From assembly GCF_012927445.1 (NCBI RefSeq), contig NZ_JABBPD010000008.1, positions 372,001-436,000 on the forward strand: DNA of 64,000 nt, given 5' to 3'. Positions 27,910-39,066 of the stretch are shown piece after piece. Source of the stretch: Rhodoferax sp. (GTDB lineage Bacteria; Pseudomonadota; Gammaproteobacteria; Burkholderiales; Burkholderiaceae_C). The position numbers and the translations under genes are program-made. The notes beneath the pieces are model-generated. The model was not told where the DNA came from. It did not search any database and saw only the letters and a program-made list of their open reading frames with translations. The stretch's first letter is position 1. Each line of letters begins with the position of its first letter.

Positions 27910-28032
27910 GGGTGGCTTCACCGCATCCTGTACGCCTAGAGCCCTCTCAAGCCAATTCCCTCACAAAAGCAAGTCAAGAGTTGTCTCTTGAGCGCGTTTT
28001 GGCGTACCCGAAAACCCCATCCGGAGAAACCA

Positions 28033-29226
28033 GTGCTTTTGTCTTTACAGGGATCATTCCCCCCCGCCATTCTGGCGCTTGCAGACGGCACGGTGTTTGT
28101 TGGAAATTCCATTGGAGCCACTGGCTCTACCGTCGGCGAGGTGGTGTTCAACACCGCCATGACCGGCTACCAGGAAATCCTCACAGACCCGAGCTACTGC
28201 CAGCAAATCGTCACACTCACCTACCCGCACATCGGCAACTACGGCGTTAACACGCAAGACGTCGAAGCGGCCAAGGTGCACGCGGCCGGCCTGATCGTCA
28301 AGGATGTGCCGCTTGTCATGTCCAATTTTCGCGCCAGCATGACGCTGCCGCAGTATCTGCTGCAACAGAATACGGTCGCGATTGCCAACCTTGATACCCG
28401 CCAGCTGACGCGTCATTTGCGCACCCAAGGGGCGCAAAACGGCTGCATTCTGGCGTTGGCCGCGGGTGAATCGATCACCCAGGCCGCCATTGATCAGGCG
28501 CTGGCACTGGCGCAAGCCGCACCCGGCATGACGGGGACCGACCTGGCCAAGGTCGTGTCGGTCAAAGTCGCCTATGAGTGGACGCAGACTGAATGGCAGC
28601 TGGCGCATCCGCAACTGGAGGGCAAGCCCGGTTATGGCGTGCAGGCGAGCCCGAAGTTTCACGTTGTGGCGTACGACTTTGGTGTCAAGTTCAACATTCT
28701 GCGGATGTTGGCCGAGCGCGGTTGCCGCGTCACGGTGGTGCCGGCGAATACCAGCGCGGCCGAGGTGCTCAAGCACCAGCCCGACGGTATCTTTTTGAGC
28801 AACGGCCCGGGCGACCCCCAGGCTTGCGATTACGCCATTGCGGCAGTCGCCGAATTGATCGAGTCGGGCATCCCGACCTTCGGTATTTGTCTGGGGCACC
28901 AGATCATGGCGTTGGCCTCGGGTGCCAAGACCTTCAAGATGAAGTTTGGTCACCACGGGGCCAATCATCCGGTCAAAGACCTGGACACCGGCCGCGTCAG
29001 CATCACCAGCCAGAACCACGGTTTTGCGGTGGATGAAAAAACGCTGCCAGCCAACCTGCGCGCCACGCATATCAGCCTGTTTGACGGCACATTGCAGGGC
29101 TTGGCCTGGACGGGCAAGCCGGCGTTTTGCTTCCAGGGCCACCCGGAAGCATCCCCCGGACCACACGATATTGCCTATTTGTTTGACCGCTTCACCGCGC
29201 TGATGGAGACCCGCAACAATGCCTAA
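28033..29226 (+). CDS. carA: Carbamoyl-phosphate synthase small subunit
   Basis: The 397-aa glutaminase subunit supplies ammonia to CarB for carbamoyl phosphate (arginine and pyrimidine synthesis). The track ORF starts 15 codons early; GGAG at 28023-28026 lies six bases before a GTG at 28033, giving [22 protein letters not shown]. The CPSase small domain ([21 protein letters not shown]) is followed by a class I amidotransferase with Cys in [13 protein letters not shown] and the His/Glu pair in [13 protein letters not shown]. It overlaps carB by eight bases. Confidence 0.97.
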   Translation: MLLSLQGSFPPAILALADGTVFVGNSIGATGSTVGEVVFNTAMTGYQEILTDPSYCQQIVTLTYPHIGNYGVNTQDVEAAKVHAAGLIVKDVPLVMSNFRASMTLPQYLLQQNTVAIANLDTRQLTRHLRTQGAQNGCILALAAGESITQAAIDQALALAQAAPGMTGTDLAKVVSVKVAYEWTQTEWQLAHPQLEGKPGYGVQASPKFHVVAYDFGVKFNILRMLAERGCRVTVVPANTSAAEVLKHQPDGIFLSNGPGDPQACDYAIAAVAELIESGIPTFGICLGHQIMALASGAKTFKMKFGHHGANHPVKDLDTGRVSITSQNHGFAVDEKTLPANLRATHISLFDGTLQGLAWTGKPAFCFQGHPEASPGPHDIAYLFDRFTALMETRNNA

Positions 29227-32200
29227 GCGTACCGACCTGAAAAGTATTCTCATCATCGGCGCTGGCCCGATCATCATTGGTCAGGCCTGCGAGTTCGACT
29301 ACTCCGGCGTGCAAGCCTGCAAGGCGCTGCGCGAAGAGGGCTACAAAGTCATCCTGATCAACAGCAACCCCGCCACGATCATGACCGACCCGGCCACGGC
29401 CGATGTCATTTATATTGAGCCCATCACCTGGCAGACGGTCGAGAAGATCATCGCCAAAGAGCGGCCTGACGCCATTCTGCCCACCATGGGCGGCCAGACC
29501 GCGCTCAATTGCGCGCTCGACCTGTGGCACCACGGCGTGCTGGAAAAATACAATGTCGAACTGATTGGCGCCAGCCCCGAGGCCATCGACAAGGCGGAAG
29601 ACCGCCTGAAGTTCAAGGATGCCATGACCAAGATTGGTCTGGGTTCGGCCCGTTCGGGCATTGCGCACACGATGGACGAAGCCTGGGTGGTGCAAAAGAC
29701 GCTGGGCTTTCCGACCGTGATTCGGCCCAGCTTCACGCTGGGTGGCACCGGTGGCGGCATTGCCTACAACTCGGAAGAGTTTGAGATTATTTGCAAGCGC
29801 GGCCTGGAAGCCTCGCCCACCAATGAGTTGCTGATTGAAGAGTCACTCCTGGGCTGGAAAGAGTATGAGATGGAAGTCGTGCGCGATAAGGCCGACAACT
29901 GCATCATCGTCTGTTCCATCGAGAATTTAGACCCGATGGGCGTGCACACCGGCGACTCCATCACGGTGGCGCCAGCGCAAACGCTGACCGACAAGGAATA
30001 CCAGATTCTGCGCAATGCCTCGCTGGCGGTACTGCGTGAAATTGGAGTGGATACTGGCGGCTCCAACGTGCAATTCTCCATCAATCCCGAAGACGGGCGC
30101 ATGGTCGTGATCGAGATGAATCCGCGCGTGTCTCGCTCCTCGGCGTTGGCGTCCAAGGCCACTGGTTTTCCGATTGCCAAGGTGGCGGCCAAGCTGGCGG
30201 TGGGCTACACACTGGATGAGTTGCGCAATGACATCACCGGGGGGACGACTCCCGTGAGTTTTGAGCCGAGTATTGACTACGTGGTCACCAAAATTCCACG
30301 TTTTGCGTTCGAGAAATTCCCGGCGGCGGACAGCCGGTTGACGACCCAAATGAAATCGGTGGGCGAAGTGATGGCGATTGGTCGCACCTTCCAGGAATCG
30401 TTCCAGAAAGCCTTGCGCGGTCTGGAAGTCGGCGTCGATGGCATGAACGAAAAAACGCAAGACCGTGAAGTGCTGGAAAAAGAACTGGGTGAGCCCGGTC
30501 CCGAGCGCATCTGGTACGTGGGCGACGCCTTTGCGATGGGCATGAGCGTGGAAGAAGTGTTTGCGCTGACCAAGATCGACCGCTGGTTTTTGGTGCAGAT
30601 CGAGCAGATCGTCAAGATCGAGCTGGAACTGGAAACGACCACGCTCGACGCCATTGATGCGCCCACCTTGCGTGCGCTCAAGCAAAAAGGTTTTTCTGAT
30701 CGCCGTCTGGCGCGTCAGTTGAAAACTACGGACACCGTCATTCGCGAGAAGCGTCTCGCCCTGGGTGTGCGCCCGGTGTACAAACGCGTGGACACTTGTG
30801 CGGCCGAGTTTGCGACCGATACCGCTTACCTGTATTCGACCTATGAGTCCGAGAACAGCGAATGCGAAGCCGAGCCGACGTCCAAGAAGAAAATCATGGT
30901 GCTCGGTGGTGGTCCGAACCGCATTGGTCAGGGCATCGAGTTTGACTATTGCTGCGTACATGCGGCGCTGGCGATGCGTGAAGACGGCTACGAGACCATC
31001 ATGGTCAACTGCAACCCCGAGACGGTTTCAACCGACTACGATACCTCAGACCGACTGTATTTCGAGCCACTCACACTGGAAGACGTGCTCGAAATCGTCG
31101 ACAAGGAAAAACCATTTGGCGTGATCGTGCAGTACGGTGGCCAGACGCCGCTCAAGCTGGCACTGGACCTGGAAGCCAACGGCGTGCCCATCATCGGCAC
31201 CTCGCCTGACATGATTGATGCAGCGGAAGACCGTGAGCGTTTCCAGAAGTTGCTGCACGAGCTGGGCTTGCGCCAGCCGCCCAATGCCACCGCCCGTACC
31301 GAGCCTGAGGCACTTGAAAAAGCCGCCGCGCTGGGTTACCCGCTGGTGGTGCGCCCCAGCTACGTTCTGGGTGGGCGCGCCATGGAAATCGTGCATGAGC
31401 AGCGCGATCTGGAGCGTTATATGCGTGAAGCCGTCAAAGTGAGCCACGACTCGCCGGTGCTGCTGGACCGTTTTTTGAATGACGCCATTGAATGCGATGT
31501 GGATTGCATTCGGGATGCTGGCTCAGCGACCCAGGAGGGCAGTACCTTCATCGGTGGTGTGATGGAGCACATTGAGCAAGCGGGTGTCCACAGTGGCGAC
31601 TCAGCCTGCTCGCTGCCGCCTTACAGCCTGAGTGCTGAAACGGTGACCGAGATCAAGCGCCAGACCGCCGCGATGGCCAAGGCTCTGAATGTGGTGGGTT
31701 TGATGAATGTGCAGTTTGCCATCCAGAACATTGATGGCAAAGACGTGATTTTTGTCCTGGAGGTCAACCCGCGTGCCTCACGCACCGTGCCCTTTGTGTC
31801 GAAAGCCACCGGCATTCAGCTGGCCAAAGTGGCAGCACGCTGCATGGTTGGCCAGTCGCTGGCGTCGCAGGGCATCAAGAATGAAGTGACGCCGCCGTAT
31901 TTCAGCGTGAAAGAAGCCGTGTTCCCGTTCGTCAAGTTTCCTGGTGTGGACACGATTCTCGGCCCCGAGATGAAATCCACAGGAGAAGTCATGGGCGTGG
32001 GCAAAACGTTTGGTGAGGCCTTTGTGAAATCACAAATGGGGGCCGGGACCAAACTGCCGAGGCCATTCAAGCCCACGGGCGAGGCTTCGGGCAAGATCTT
32101 TATCTCGGTAAAAAACCACGACAAACCGCGTGCCATCGAAGTCGCGCGTGCGCTGGCAGCCATGGGGTTTTCTGTGATTGCAACCAAAGGAACTGCCGCT

Positions 32201-32494
32201 GCCATGAACGCCGCGGGTGTGTCCTGTGGGGTGGTCAACAAAGTGACCGAAGGCCGGCCGCACATTGTGGACATGATCAAGAACAACGAAATTTCCTTGG
32301 TTATCACCACCGTGGAAGAACGGCGTAACGCGATTGCCGACTCACGGCAGATTCGGACATCGGCTTTGCTGGCCCGGGTCACGACCTTCACGACCATTGC
32401 CGGTGCCGAAGCGGCAGTGCAAGGCATGCCGCACATGGATCATCTGGACGTGATTTCTGTGCAGGAAATGCATGCGCAGTTGCTTGCCGCTTGA
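29219..32494 (+). CDS. carB: Carbamoyl-phosphate synthase large subunit
   Basis: The 1091-aa subunit forms carbamoyl phosphate from bicarbonate, ammonia and two ATP. Two homologous ATP-grasp halves are evident: [22 protein letters not shown] opens the first, [19 protein letters not shown] (about residue 560) opens the second. [21 protein letters not shown] and [17 protein letters not shown] mark the ATP sites. The C-terminal allosteric MGS-like domain begins at about 960 ([19 protein letters not shown]). Length is normal. Confidence 0.98.
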   Translation: MPKRTDLKSILIIGAGPIIIGQACEFDYSGVQACKALREEGYKVILINSNPATIMTDPATADVIYIEPITWQTVEKIIAKERPDAILPTMGGQTALNCALDLWHHGVLEKYNVELIGASPEAIDKAEDRLKFKDAMTKIGLGSARSGIAHTMDEAWVVQKTLGFPTVIRPSFTLGGTGGGIAYNSEEFEIICKRGLEASPTNELLIEESLLGWKEYEMEVVRDKADNCIIVCSIENLDPMGVHTGDSITVAPAQTLTDKEYQILRNASLAVLREIGVDTGGSNVQFSINPEDGRMVVIEMNPRVSRSSALASKATGFPIAKVAAKLAVGYTLDELRNDITGGTTPVSFEPSIDYVVTKIPRFAFEKFPAADSRLTTQMKSVGEVMAIGRTFQESFQKALRGLEVGVDGMNEKTQDREVLEKELGEPGPERIWYVGDAFAMGMSVEEVFALTKIDRWFLVQIEQIVKIELELETTTLDAIDAPTLRALKQKGFSDRRLARQLKTTDTVIREKRLALGVRPVYKRVDTCAAEFATDTAYLYSTYESENSECEAEPTSKKKIMVLGGGPNRIGQGIEFDYCCVHAALAMREDGYETIMVNCNPETVSTDYDTSDRLYFEPLTLEDVLEIVDKEKPFGVIVQYGGQTPLKLALDLEANGVPIIGTSPDMIDAAEDRERFQKLLHELGLRQPPNATARTEPEALEKAAALGYPLVVRPSYVLGGRAMEIVHEQRDLERYMREAVKVSHDSPVLLDRFLNDAIECDVDCIRDAGSATQEGSTFIGGVMEHIEQAGVHSGDSACSLPPYSLSAETVTEIKRQTAAMAKALNVVGLMNVQFAIQNIDGKDVIFVLEVNPRASRTVPFVSKATGIQLAKVAARCMVGQSLASQGIKNEVTPPYFSVKEAVFPFVKFPGVDTILGPEMKSTGEVMGVGKTFGEAFVKSQMGAGTKLPRPFKPTGEASGKIFISVKNHDKPRAIEVARALAAMGFSVIATKGTAAAMNAAGVSCGVVNKVTEGRPHIVDMIKNNEISLVITTVEERRNAIADSRQIRTSALLARVTTFTTIAGAEAAVQGMPHMDHLDVISVQEMHAQLLAA

Positions 32495-32530
32495 TTCTGA
32501 ACTGACTATCACGGCATAATCAGCCTCTCA

Positions 32531-32569
32531 AGATACCGCCGAACGGCAACGCTCGGCGGTATCTTTTTG
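32531..32569 (+). terminator. Intrinsic terminator after carB
   Basis: AGATACCGCCGA and TCGGCGGTATCT form a perfect 12-bp stem around a ten-base loop, followed by five Ts. Confidence 0.9.
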
Positions 32570-32598
32570 TATTACATAAAACTCAAACGGAGCAGTAC

Positions 32599-33075
32599 GT
32601 GGCGACCATTCCCATCACCAAGCGCGGCGCTGAAAAGCTCAAGGCCGAGCTGCATAAACTCAAGACCGTAGACCGTCCTTGGGTTATTAACGCTATTGCC
32701 GAAGCCCGCGCACAGGGCGACCTGAGCGAGAACGCCGAGTATGAAGTCGCCAAAGACCGTCAAGGCTTTATTGAAGGGCGTATTCAGGAAGTTGAAAGCA
32801 AGCTGTCAATCTGCCAGATCATTAATCCGGCCGAACTGGACGCTGAAGGCCGTGTGGTATTTGGTGCCACCGTCAAGCTCGAAGACGAAGATTCAGGTGA
32901 TGTGGTGACTTATCAGATCGTCGGGGAAGATGAGGCTGACATCAAACTGGGTTTGGTCAATATTGGCAGCCCGATCGCCCGCGCGTTGATTGGCAAGGAG
33001 CAAGGTGATACTGCAGAGGTTCAGGCGCCCGGCGGCATTAAGCGCTATGAAGTGGTGACGGTTAGTTACGTTTAA
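32599..33075 (+). CDS. greA: Transcription elongation factor GreA
   Basis: The 158-aa protein rescues stalled RNA polymerase by stimulating transcript cleavage. An N-terminal coiled coil carries the acidic tip (GDLSENAEYEVAKDRQGFIEGRI) and a C-terminal FKBP-like domain follows (VFGATVKLEDEDSGDVVTYQIVG). Start is a GTG at 32599 with GGAG a few bases upstream; the protein start matches other beta-proteobacterial GreA (ATIPITKRGAEKL). Confidence 0.97.
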   Translation: MATIPITKRGAEKLKAELHKLKTVDRPWVINAIAEARAQGDLSENAEYEVAKDRQGFIEGRIQEVESKLSICQIINPAELDAEGRVVFGATVKLEDEDSGDVVTYQIVGEDEADIKLGLVNIGSPIARALIGKEQGDTAEVQAPGGIKRYEVVTVSYV

Positions 33076-33079
33076 TTTG

Positions 33080-33496
33080 ATGCCACGGTTGCCGGTGTTG
33101 GTGGCGGCTCTGTGGTGGGTCAGCCTGAGCACCATCGGGTTTTTGGTTGTGCCCATGCTGTTTGTGTATCTGCCAACACCCGCGATGGCCGGCAGTATGG
33201 CCGCCAAGTTGTTCTCGGCTCAAACGTGGGTATCTTCTGGCTGCGGAATGCTGTTGCTAATATTGGTGAATAGGTCGCTAGCCCCCGTTCCTACTGCGAG
33301 AGTAGCTATTATTTTAGTAGCGGTTGGTGTTTTGATGGCGCTGTTGGCCGAGTTTGCTGTGGCGCCGCGAATTGTGGCTCGGGATAACTTACGAGTGTGG
33401 CACAGTGTTGGCAGTGCCATGTATTTGCTGCAGTGGCTTTGCGCTGCGGCGACATTCTGGAAATTGATGCCGCCGCGTCAGGAAAATCAGGTCTGA
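33080..33496 (+). CDS. DUF4149 family membrane protein
   Basis: The 138-aa protein has four predicted hydrophobic helices (about 5-30, 48-63, 74-92, 112-130) and fits the DUF4149 group often found after greA in Burkholderiales. The function is unknown. The track begins at a TTG directly before the ATG at 33080; the ATG is preferred. It follows greA by four bases. Residues about 66-81 (RSLAPVPTARVAIILV) are encoded by a copy of the dispersed repeat, in the loop and the beginning of the third helix. Confidence 0.8.
   Translation: MPRLPVLVAALWWVSLSTIGFLVVPMLFVYLPTPAMAGSMAAKLFSAQTWVSSGCGMLLLILVNRSLAPVPTARVAIILVAVGVLMALLAEFAVAPRIVARDNLRVWHSVGSAMYLLQWLCAAATFWKLMPPRQENQV
33273..33323 (-). repeat. 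Dispersed ~50-bp repeat, copy inside the DUF4149 gene
   Basis: ggtcgctagcccccgttcctactgcgagagtagctattattttagtagcgg matches the family in inverse orientation and is translated as RSLAPVPTARVAIILVA, the same frame as in the methyltransferase ([16 protein letters not shown]). Confidence 0.75.
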
Positions 33497-33960
33497 CTGC
33501 GTTTTTTGATACTGATTTGCTTGGGCTTGGCGCGCTTCACCTGACCACCGGCCGTCAGACGCTGATTGCCAAGAACGCGCAGCGTTTTGACTTCTGGACG
33601 CTGGCCGGCCATTTTGCTGTATTTCAGCACTTTGATATCGCGTGGGCCAGGCATGCGGTTTTCATCCACGGCCTTTTCCCGCTCTGGCATGGGTCTCCAA
33701 AGTACGAGAAGTTTACCGATATGTTGAATGGGAGCGGCATTGAGTTCGTCAGCCAAAGTCTGAAACATGGCTTCACGGGCTGCCCGGTCGTCAGAAAAGA
33801 CGCGGATCTTGATCAGTCCATGGGCGTTCAAAGCCGCGTCGGCTTCTTTTTTAACAGCGGCAGTGAGTCCATCACCACCAACCATGACCACGGGGTCAAG
33901 GTGATGCGCTTCGGCACGATGTTCTTTGCGTTGGGCAGGGGTCAATTGAATTTGAGACAT
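33487..33960 (-). CDS. yhbY: YhbY family RNA-binding protein
   Basis: The CRS1/YhbY domain binds RNA and is associated with ribosome assembly. The track ORF starts 31 codons too early; [23 protein letters not shown] at 33960 is the normal start. The domain fills about residues 1-97 ([32 protein letters not shown]); a basic C-terminal extension of about 60 residues ([35 protein letters not shown]) makes the 157-aa protein longer than the E. coli form. It is divergent from rlmE with only 28 bases between start codons, and its end overlaps the DUF4149 gene end by ten bases. Confidence 0.92.
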   Translation of the reverse strand: MSQIQLTPAQRKEHRAEAHHLDPVVMVGGDGLTAAVKKEADAALNAHGLIKIRVFSDDRAAREAMFQTLADELNAAPIQHIGKLLVLWRPMPEREKAVDENRMPGPRDIKVLKYSKMAGQRPEVKTLRVLGNQRLTAGGQVKRAKPKQISIKKRSQT

Positions 33961-33988
33961 GCCGGTATTATCGGTCACGAAGGTAAAA

Positions 33989-34663
33989 ATGAAAGTCAAA
34001 ACTAAAAGCAGCAAGGTAAACCGGGCGTGGATTAACGAACACGTCAACGACACCTACGTCAAACTGGCCACGCTTGAAGGTTACCGTGCCCGCGCCGCCT
34101 ACAAGCTTAAGGAAATTGATGAAGCCTTTGGTTTGATCAAGCCAGGCCAACTGGTGGTTGATCTTGGGTCGACTCCCGGCGCCTGGAGTCAGTACGTCAG
34201 GCGCAAAATGTCGCCCAAAACGGCAACCAGCGGTGGGGCAGCAGCGGGTGCGCTCAATGGAACCATCATCGCTTTGGATATCCTTCCGATGGACCCGGTT
34301 GAGGGGGTTGTCTTTTTACAAGGTGATTTTCGTGAAGCGGATGTCTTGCAACGGTTGACGGATGAAATGAAGGGGCGACAGGCGGATGTGGTGGTGTCCG
34401 ACATGGCCCCGAATTTGTCTGGCATTGCTTCTGCCGATGCCGCACGAATTGAAAATTTGGTGGAGTTGGCGATTGAATTCGCACAAAACCATATGAAGCC
34501 ACAGGGTGCGCTGGTCGTCAAAGTCTTTCATGGCGGTGCTTACGATCAGCTTGTCAAGCGATTCAAAGCAACATTTTTGCTGGTCAAACCGATCAAGCCC
34601 AAGGCTTCCCGTGACAAGTCGTCGGAAACGTTCCTGGTCGGTGTGGGTCTGAAGTCAACCTGA
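33989..34663 (+). CDS. rlmE: 23S rRNA (uridine2552-2'-O)-methyltransferase
   Basis: The 224-aa RlmE/FtsJ enzyme methylates U2552 in the large subunit A loop. The SAM motif is [15 protein letters not shown]; the catalytic K-D-K-E pieces are [35 protein letters not shown] and the [11 protein letters not shown] end. The track begins at 33959, but GAAGGT before the ATG at 33989 favours [15 protein letters not shown] short Gly/Ala-rich insert ([13 protein letters not shown]) lies after the first motif. It sits before ftsH, the usual order. Confidence 0.96.
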   Translation: MKVKTKSSKVNRAWINEHVNDTYVKLATLEGYRARAAYKLKEIDEAFGLIKPGQLVVDLGSTPGAWSQYVRRKMSPKTATSGGAAAGALNGTIIALDILPMDPVEGVVFLQGDFREADVLQRLTDEMKGRQADVVVSDMAPNLSGIASADAARIENLVELAIEFAQNHMKPQGALVVKVFHGGAYDQLVKRFKATFLLVKPIKPKASRDKSSETFLVGVGLKST

Positions 34664-34713
34664 AACCCATGCGTTGTCTGTGGCCGAAAATCTGAATACC
34701 CGATCCATCACGT

Positions 34714-34743
34714 CTTGAAACGCCTAAAATAAGTCCCAGTTAT
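34714..34743 (+). promoter_or_regulatory. Candidate heat-shock (sigma-32) promoter for ftsH
   Basis: CTTGAAA (34714-34720), 14 bases, then CCCAGTTAT (34735-34743) resembles the sigma-32 pattern CTTGAAA / CCCCATNT. E. coli ftsH is a heat-shock gene. Only the sequence similarity is seen here. Confidence 0.4.
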
Positions 34744-34781
34744 GTCTAGTCTTCTTATTTGCGTCCATATTGGAGCCTCGC

Positions 34782-36707
34782 TTGAATAATCAGTGGTTCT
34801 CGAAAATTGCCGTCTGGCTTGTCATTGCCCTTGTGCTTTTCACTGTCTTTAAACAGTTTGATACGCGGGGTACGGCAGGCGCCGCTTCGCTGGGGTATTC
34901 CGATTTTCTGGAAGAAGTTCGCGGCAAGCGGATTAAAAGCGCCATCATTCAGGAAGGCCAGGGCGGTACTGAAATCATTGCGGTCACCAACGATGACCGA
35001 AAAGTCAGAACCACTGCCACATACCTTGATCGTGGTCTGGTCGGTGACCTGATTGCCAATGGCGTCAAATTTGATGTGAAAGCGCGTGAGGAAGGCTCCT
35101 TGCTGATGACTTTGCTGGTCAGTTGGGGGCCCATGTTGCTATTGATCGGTGTTTGGGTCTACTTTATGCGGCAAATGCAGGGCGGCGGCAAAGGTGGCGC
35201 GTTCAGCTTTGGCAAAAGCAAGGCCCGCTTGCTGGATGAAAATACCAATACGGTTACTTTTGCCGATGTCGCCGGTTGCGATGAGGCCAAAGAAGAAGTT
35301 AAAGAAGTCGTCGATTTTTTGAAGGATCCGGCCAAATTCCAAAAACTCGGTGGCCGGATTCCTCGTGGCCTGTTGCTGGTTGGCCCGCCTGGAACTGGCA
35401 AGACCTTGTTGGCCAAAGGCATTGCCGGTGAAGCCAAGGTGCCATTCTTCTCTATTTCAGGTTCTGATTTTGTTGAAATGTTCGTTGGCGTGGGTGCATC
35501 CCGTGTACGCGATATGTTTGACAACGCCAAGAAAAATGCCCCCTGCATCATTTTCATTGATGAAATTGACGCGGTGGGCCGTCAGCGCGGTGCTGGCTTG
35601 GGTGGCGGTAACGATGAACGTGAGCAAACCCTGAACCAGATGCTGGTCGAGATGGATGGCTTTGAGACCAACGTCGGCGTGATCGTGGTGGCGGCGACCA
35701 ACCGTCCAGATATCCTTGATGCCGCGCTGTTGCGTCCAGGACGTTTTGACCGACAGGTGTATGTCACCTTGCCCGATATTCGTGGCCGCGAACAGATTCT
35801 CAATGTGCATATGCGCAAGGTGCCTTTGGGGCAGGACGTCAATGCGGGTGTTATCGCGCGTGGTACACCGGGTATGTCGGGCGCTGACCTTGCCAATTTA
35901 TGCAACGAAGCGGCTTTGATGGCGGCGCGCCGCAATGCCCGTACGGTGGAAATGCAGGATTTTGAGAAGGCCAAAGACAAGATTCTGATGGGACCTGAGC
36001 GCAAAAGCATGGTCATGCCCGAGAGTGAACGCAAGAACACGGCGTACCACGAATCTGGTCATGCTTTGATTGGCAAAATGCTGTCCAAATGTGATCCCGT
36101 TCACAAGGTGACCATTATTCCGCGTGGTCGCGCTTTGGGCGTCACCATGAGCCTGCCCGCGCAGGATCGTTACAGCTACGACAGCGAATACATGCTGCAT
36201 CAGATCAGCATGCTGTTTGGTGGCCGTATTGCTGAAGAGGTGTTCATGAACCAGATGACCACGGGCGCCAGTAACGACTTTGAACGTGCAACCCACATTG
36301 CACGTGACATGGTGACCCGTTATGGCATGACCGACGCCTTGGGTCCTATGGTTTATGCTGAAAATGAGGGTGAGGTCTTTCTGGGTCGCTCTGTGACCAA
36401 GACGACCAACATGAGCGAGCAGACGATGCAGAAAGTTGATGCGGAGGTTCGCCGCATCATTGATCAGCAATACAGTTTGGCGCGCAAGCTCATTGAAGAC
36501 AATCAGGACAAGATGCACGCCATGGCCAAGGCCTTGCTGGAGTGGGAAACCATTGACAGTGACCAGCTTGATGACATCATGGCTGGAAAAGAGCCCCGTC
36601 CTCCGAAAGACTGGACGCCGCGTGTGTCCTCGGCATCAGGTGGGGACAGCAATAGTGGTGGTGGCGCACCGGCGGTGAAGCCTGACGCGGCACCGACAGC
36701 CGCCTAG
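34782..36707 (+). CDS. ftsH: ATP-dependent zinc metalloprotease FtsH
   Basis: The 641-aa inner-membrane AAA protease degrades misfolded membrane proteins and regulators such as LpxC and sigma-32. Start is a TTG at 34782, six bases after GGAG, giving [20 protein letters not shown]; the track TTG at 34770 overlaps that Shine-Dalgarno and is unlikely. Two TM helices flank a periplasmic segment. AAA motifs: [37 protein letters not shown] and the SRH around [20 protein letters not shown]. The zinc site is [13 protein letters not shown]. The C-terminus is Gly/Ala/Pro rich. It overlaps no neighbour. Confidence 0.97.
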   Translation: MNNQWFSKIAVWLVIALVLFTVFKQFDTRGTAGAASLGYSDFLEEVRGKRIKSAIIQEGQGGTEIIAVTNDDRKVRTTATYLDRGLVGDLIANGVKFDVKAREEGSLLMTLLVSWGPMLLLIGVWVYFMRQMQGGGKGGAFSFGKSKARLLDENTNTVTFADVAGCDEAKEEVKEVVDFLKDPAKFQKLGGRIPRGLLLVGPPGTGKTLLAKGIAGEAKVPFFSISGSDFVEMFVGVGASRVRDMFDNAKKNAPCIIFIDEIDAVGRQRGAGLGGGNDEREQTLNQMLVEMDGFETNVGVIVVAATNRPDILDAALLRPGRFDRQVYVTLPDIRGREQILNVHMRKVPLGQDVNAGVIARGTPGMSGADLANLCNEAALMAARRNARTVEMQDFEKAKDKILMGPERKSMVMPESERKNTAYHESGHALIGKMLSKCDPVHKVTIIPRGRALGVTMSLPAQDRYSYDSEYMLHQISMLFGGRIAEEVFMNQMTTGASNDFERATHIARDMVTRYGMTDALGPMVYAENEGEVFLGRSVTKTTNMSEQTMQKVDAEVRRIIDQQYSLARKLIEDNQDKMHAMAKALLEWETIDSDQLDDIMAGKEPRPPKDWTPRVSSASGGDSNSGGGAPAVKPDAAPTAA

Positions 36708-36722
36708 TTGCTAGGTGAATTG

Positions 36723-36753
36723 AAAAACGGGGCATTACTGCCCCGTTTTTTTT
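36723..36753 (+). terminator. Intrinsic terminator after ftsH
   Basis: AAAAACGGGGC-ATTACT-GCCCCGTTTTTTTT: a strong GC stem with flanking A/T pairing and a run of eight Ts. Confidence 0.92.
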
Positions 36754-36820
36754 GATAACTTGCCAATGCGCCCTTTCGGTCATTCATAATTTCCGCTTTC
36801 TTTAAAGTGCCAGGTTCGCT

Positions 36821-37693
36821 ATGAAATGGATCACCACCCGATTTCTTATTGATTTGACAACCCCCCAAATCATGGGGATTGTCAATGTCACGCCCGACTC
36901 GTTCTCTGATGGCGGGCAGCACGCGTCCACGGCAGCTGCTTTGCGACATTGTGAAAAGCTCATTAATGAAGGTGCTGATATTCTGGACATCGGCGGTGAA
37001 ACGACCCGTCCAGGCTCCTTGTCCTTGCCGTTGGAAGAAGAACTTACTCGTGTCCTGCCGGTGGTACGGGAAGCCGTCAGGCTGGGTGTGCCTGTGTCTG
37101 TCGATACCTACAAACCTCAAGTGATGCAGGCCGTGCTGGATCTTGGTGCTGACATCATCAACGACATCTGGGCCTTGCGCTGGACGGACTCAAACCCTGC
37201 CGTTGCGCCATTGGATGGGCTGCAAGTCGTGTCACGGCATCCTTCGTGTGGTGTCTGTCTGATGCACATGCACCGTGAGCCTTTAACGATGCAGAGCGCC
37301 CCCATGGAGGGCGATGTTGTTGCGCAGGTGCGATTGTTTCTGGATCAGGTGGCCCAGAATTTACAAGGGCAGGGGGTTGATAAGGGGCGGATTGTGATCG
37401 ATCCCGGGATCGGTTTTGGTAAAACTGTGGCGCAGAACTTTGCGCTGCTGAAACGCCAAAATGAATTATTGACCAGCGGCTATCCCCTGCTGGCAGGGTG
37501 GTCGCGAAAATCATCGCTGGCAGCAGTCACCGGCATTGATTCAATCTCGGAGACAATCTTGGTTGTCCATGAACGCATGGTTCCCAGTGTGGCCGCTGCT
37601 CTGCTGGCGGTGGAACGCGGTGCCTCCATTGTCCGGGTGCACGACGTGCGGGAAACAGTGCAAGCAATCAAGGTGCTAAATGCTACTAAATAG
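36821..37693 (+). CDS. folP: Dihydropteroate synthase
   Basis: The 290-aa TIM-barrel enzyme joins p-aminobenzoate and dihydropterin diphosphate in folate synthesis. Motifs: IMGIVNVTPDSFSDGG, DILDIGGETTRPGS, VPVSVDTYKPQVMQAVLDLGADIINDIW, VIDPGIGFGKTVAQNF, LLAGWSRKSSLAAVTG, and SIVRVHDVRETVQAIKV. The last codons (ATK) and the TAG stop lie in a dispersed repeat copy. Start ATG at 36821 has only a weak CAGG upstream. Confidence 0.97.
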   Translation: MKWITTRFLIDLTTPQIMGIVNVTPDSFSDGGQHASTAAALRHCEKLINEGADILDIGGETTRPGSLSLPLEEELTRVLPVVREAVRLGVPVSVDTYKPQVMQAVLDLGADIINDIWALRWTDSNPAVAPLDGLQVVSRHPSCGVCLMHMHREPLTMQSAPMEGDVVAQVRLFLDQVAQNLQGQGVDKGRIVIDPGIGFGKTVAQNFALLKRQNELLTSGYPLLAGWSRKSSLAAVTGIDSISETILVVHERMVPSVAAALLAVERGASIVRVHDVRETVQAIKVLNATK

Positions 37694-37729
37694 ATAGCAT
37701 GGAGTTGAGTAAATTAAAGGGCTAGAGAA
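37680..37729 (+). repeat. Dispersed ~50-bp repeat at the folP-glmM junction
   Basis: atgctactaaatagatagcatggagttgagtaaattaaagggctagagaat is a family copy in direct orientation. It gives folP its last codons and stop, and its end (CTAGAGAAT) provides the purine-rich sequence just before the glmM ATG. Confidence 0.7.
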
Positions 37730-37734
37730 TAAAA

Positions 37735-39066
37735 ATGAACAGAAAATATTTTGGCACAGATGGCATTCGCGGTACCGTGGGGCAAGCGCCCATCACGCCT
37801 GATTTCGTGTTGCGTCTGGCGCATGCGGTGGGTCGTGTCCTCAAGAAATCTGAAGGGCGACCAACGGTATTGATTGGCAAAGACACCCGCATCTCTGGCT
37901 ACATGCTGGAAAGTGCGTTGGAGAGTGGTTTTAACTCTGCCGGTGTGGATGTGGTGCTACTGGGCCCTTTGCCAACGCCTGGCGTGGCCTATTTGACACG
38001 GACTCTGCGGGCCTCACTGGGGGTGGTTATCAGCGCCAGTCACAACCCCTTTGCTGACAATGGCATCAAGTTTTTCAGTGCCAAAGGGACCAAGCTGTGC
38101 GATGCATGGGAGACGGATGTTGAGGCTGCGCTGGGTGAGGACCCGGCTTGGGCGGACTCTGCCAATCTGGGCAAGACCCGTCGGCTGGACGATGCGGCAG
38201 GCCGTTATATCGAATTCTGCAAAAGTACTTTTGCCAATGACTTGACACTCAAAGGCCTGAAAATTGTGGTGGACGCCGCGCATGGCGCGGCCTATCACAT
38301 TGCGCCCAAGGTGTTTCACGAACTGGGTGCAGAAGTTGTGGCTATCGGTTGTTCGCCCGATGGGTTGAACATCAATCACGAAGTGGGTGCCACTCACCCA
38401 CAGGCTTTGATTGAAGCGGTCAAGATGCATCAGGCCGATTTTGGCGTCGCGCTCGATGGCGACGCTGACCGTCTGCAACTGATTGACGCTAACGGCCGCC
38501 TGTACAACGGTGACGAGCTTTTGTACCTGATCGCAGACGACCGCCTGGGGCGTGATGAAGAGGTGCCAGGCGTGGTTGGTACTTTGATGACCAATATGGC
38601 GGTGGAGGTGGCACTGAAGGCCCGTGGCGTGCAATTTGTGCGCGCTAAAGTGGGTGACCGTTACGTACTGGAGGAGCTTGAAAAGCACCAGTGGCTGCTC
38701 GGTGGAGAAGGCTCTGGCCACTTGCTGGCGCTTGACAAACACACCACAGGGGATGGATTGATTTCGGCCTTGCAGGTGTTGCAAGCTTGCGTTCGAAGTG
38801 GCAAAAGCATGGCCGAATTGCTAGCCAGTGTTACCTTGTTTCCCCAAACCCTGATTAATGTTCGCTTGAAACCGGGCCAGGACTGGAAAGCGAGTTCCAA
38901 TCTCGCCAGTGAAACGCAAGCGGTAGAGACTGAATTAGGTGATAGCGGGCGTTTGCTGATACGGGCGAGTGGCACCGAGCCCCTGTTGCGAGTGATGGTG
39001 GAGGCACGGGATGCCGCACAGGCCAAGGCGTGTGCTGAACGGATTGTTGACACAATTTCCGCTTGA
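37735..39066 (+). CDS. glmM: Phosphoglucosamine mutase
   Basis: The 443-aa enzyme converts glucosamine-6-phosphate to glucosamine-1-phosphate for peptidoglycan and lipopolysaccharide. Motifs: [16 protein letters not shown], the phosphoserine loop [18 protein letters not shown], metal loop [15 protein letters not shown], sugar loop GGEGSGH, and phosphate site [15 protein letters not shown]. The only purine-rich stretch before the ATG is AGAG at the edge of the dispersed repeat. Confidence 0.97.
   Translation: MNRKYFGTDGIRGTVGQAPITPDFVLRLAHAVGRVLKKSEGRPTVLIGKDTRISGYMLESALESGFNSAGVDVVLLGPLPTPGVAYLTRTLRASLGVVISASHNPFADNGIKFFSAKGTKLCDAWETDVEAALGEDPAWADSANLGKTRRLDDAAGRYIEFCKSTFANDLTLKGLKIVVDAAHGAAYHIAPKVFHELGAEVVAIGCSPDGLNINHEVGATHPQALIEAVKMHQADFGVALDGDADRLQLIDANGRLYNGDELLYLIADDRLGRDEEVPGVVGTLMTNMAVEVALKARGVQFVRAKVGDRYVLEELEKHQWLLGGEGSGHLLALDKHTTGDGLISALQVLQACVRSGKSMAELLASVTLFPQTLINVRLKPGQDWKASSNLASETQAVETELGDSGRLLIRASGTEPLLRVMVEARDAAQAKACAERIVDTISA

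Noticed and set aside
28054-29277. 407-aa minus-strand ORF
   Set aside because: Antisense to carA.
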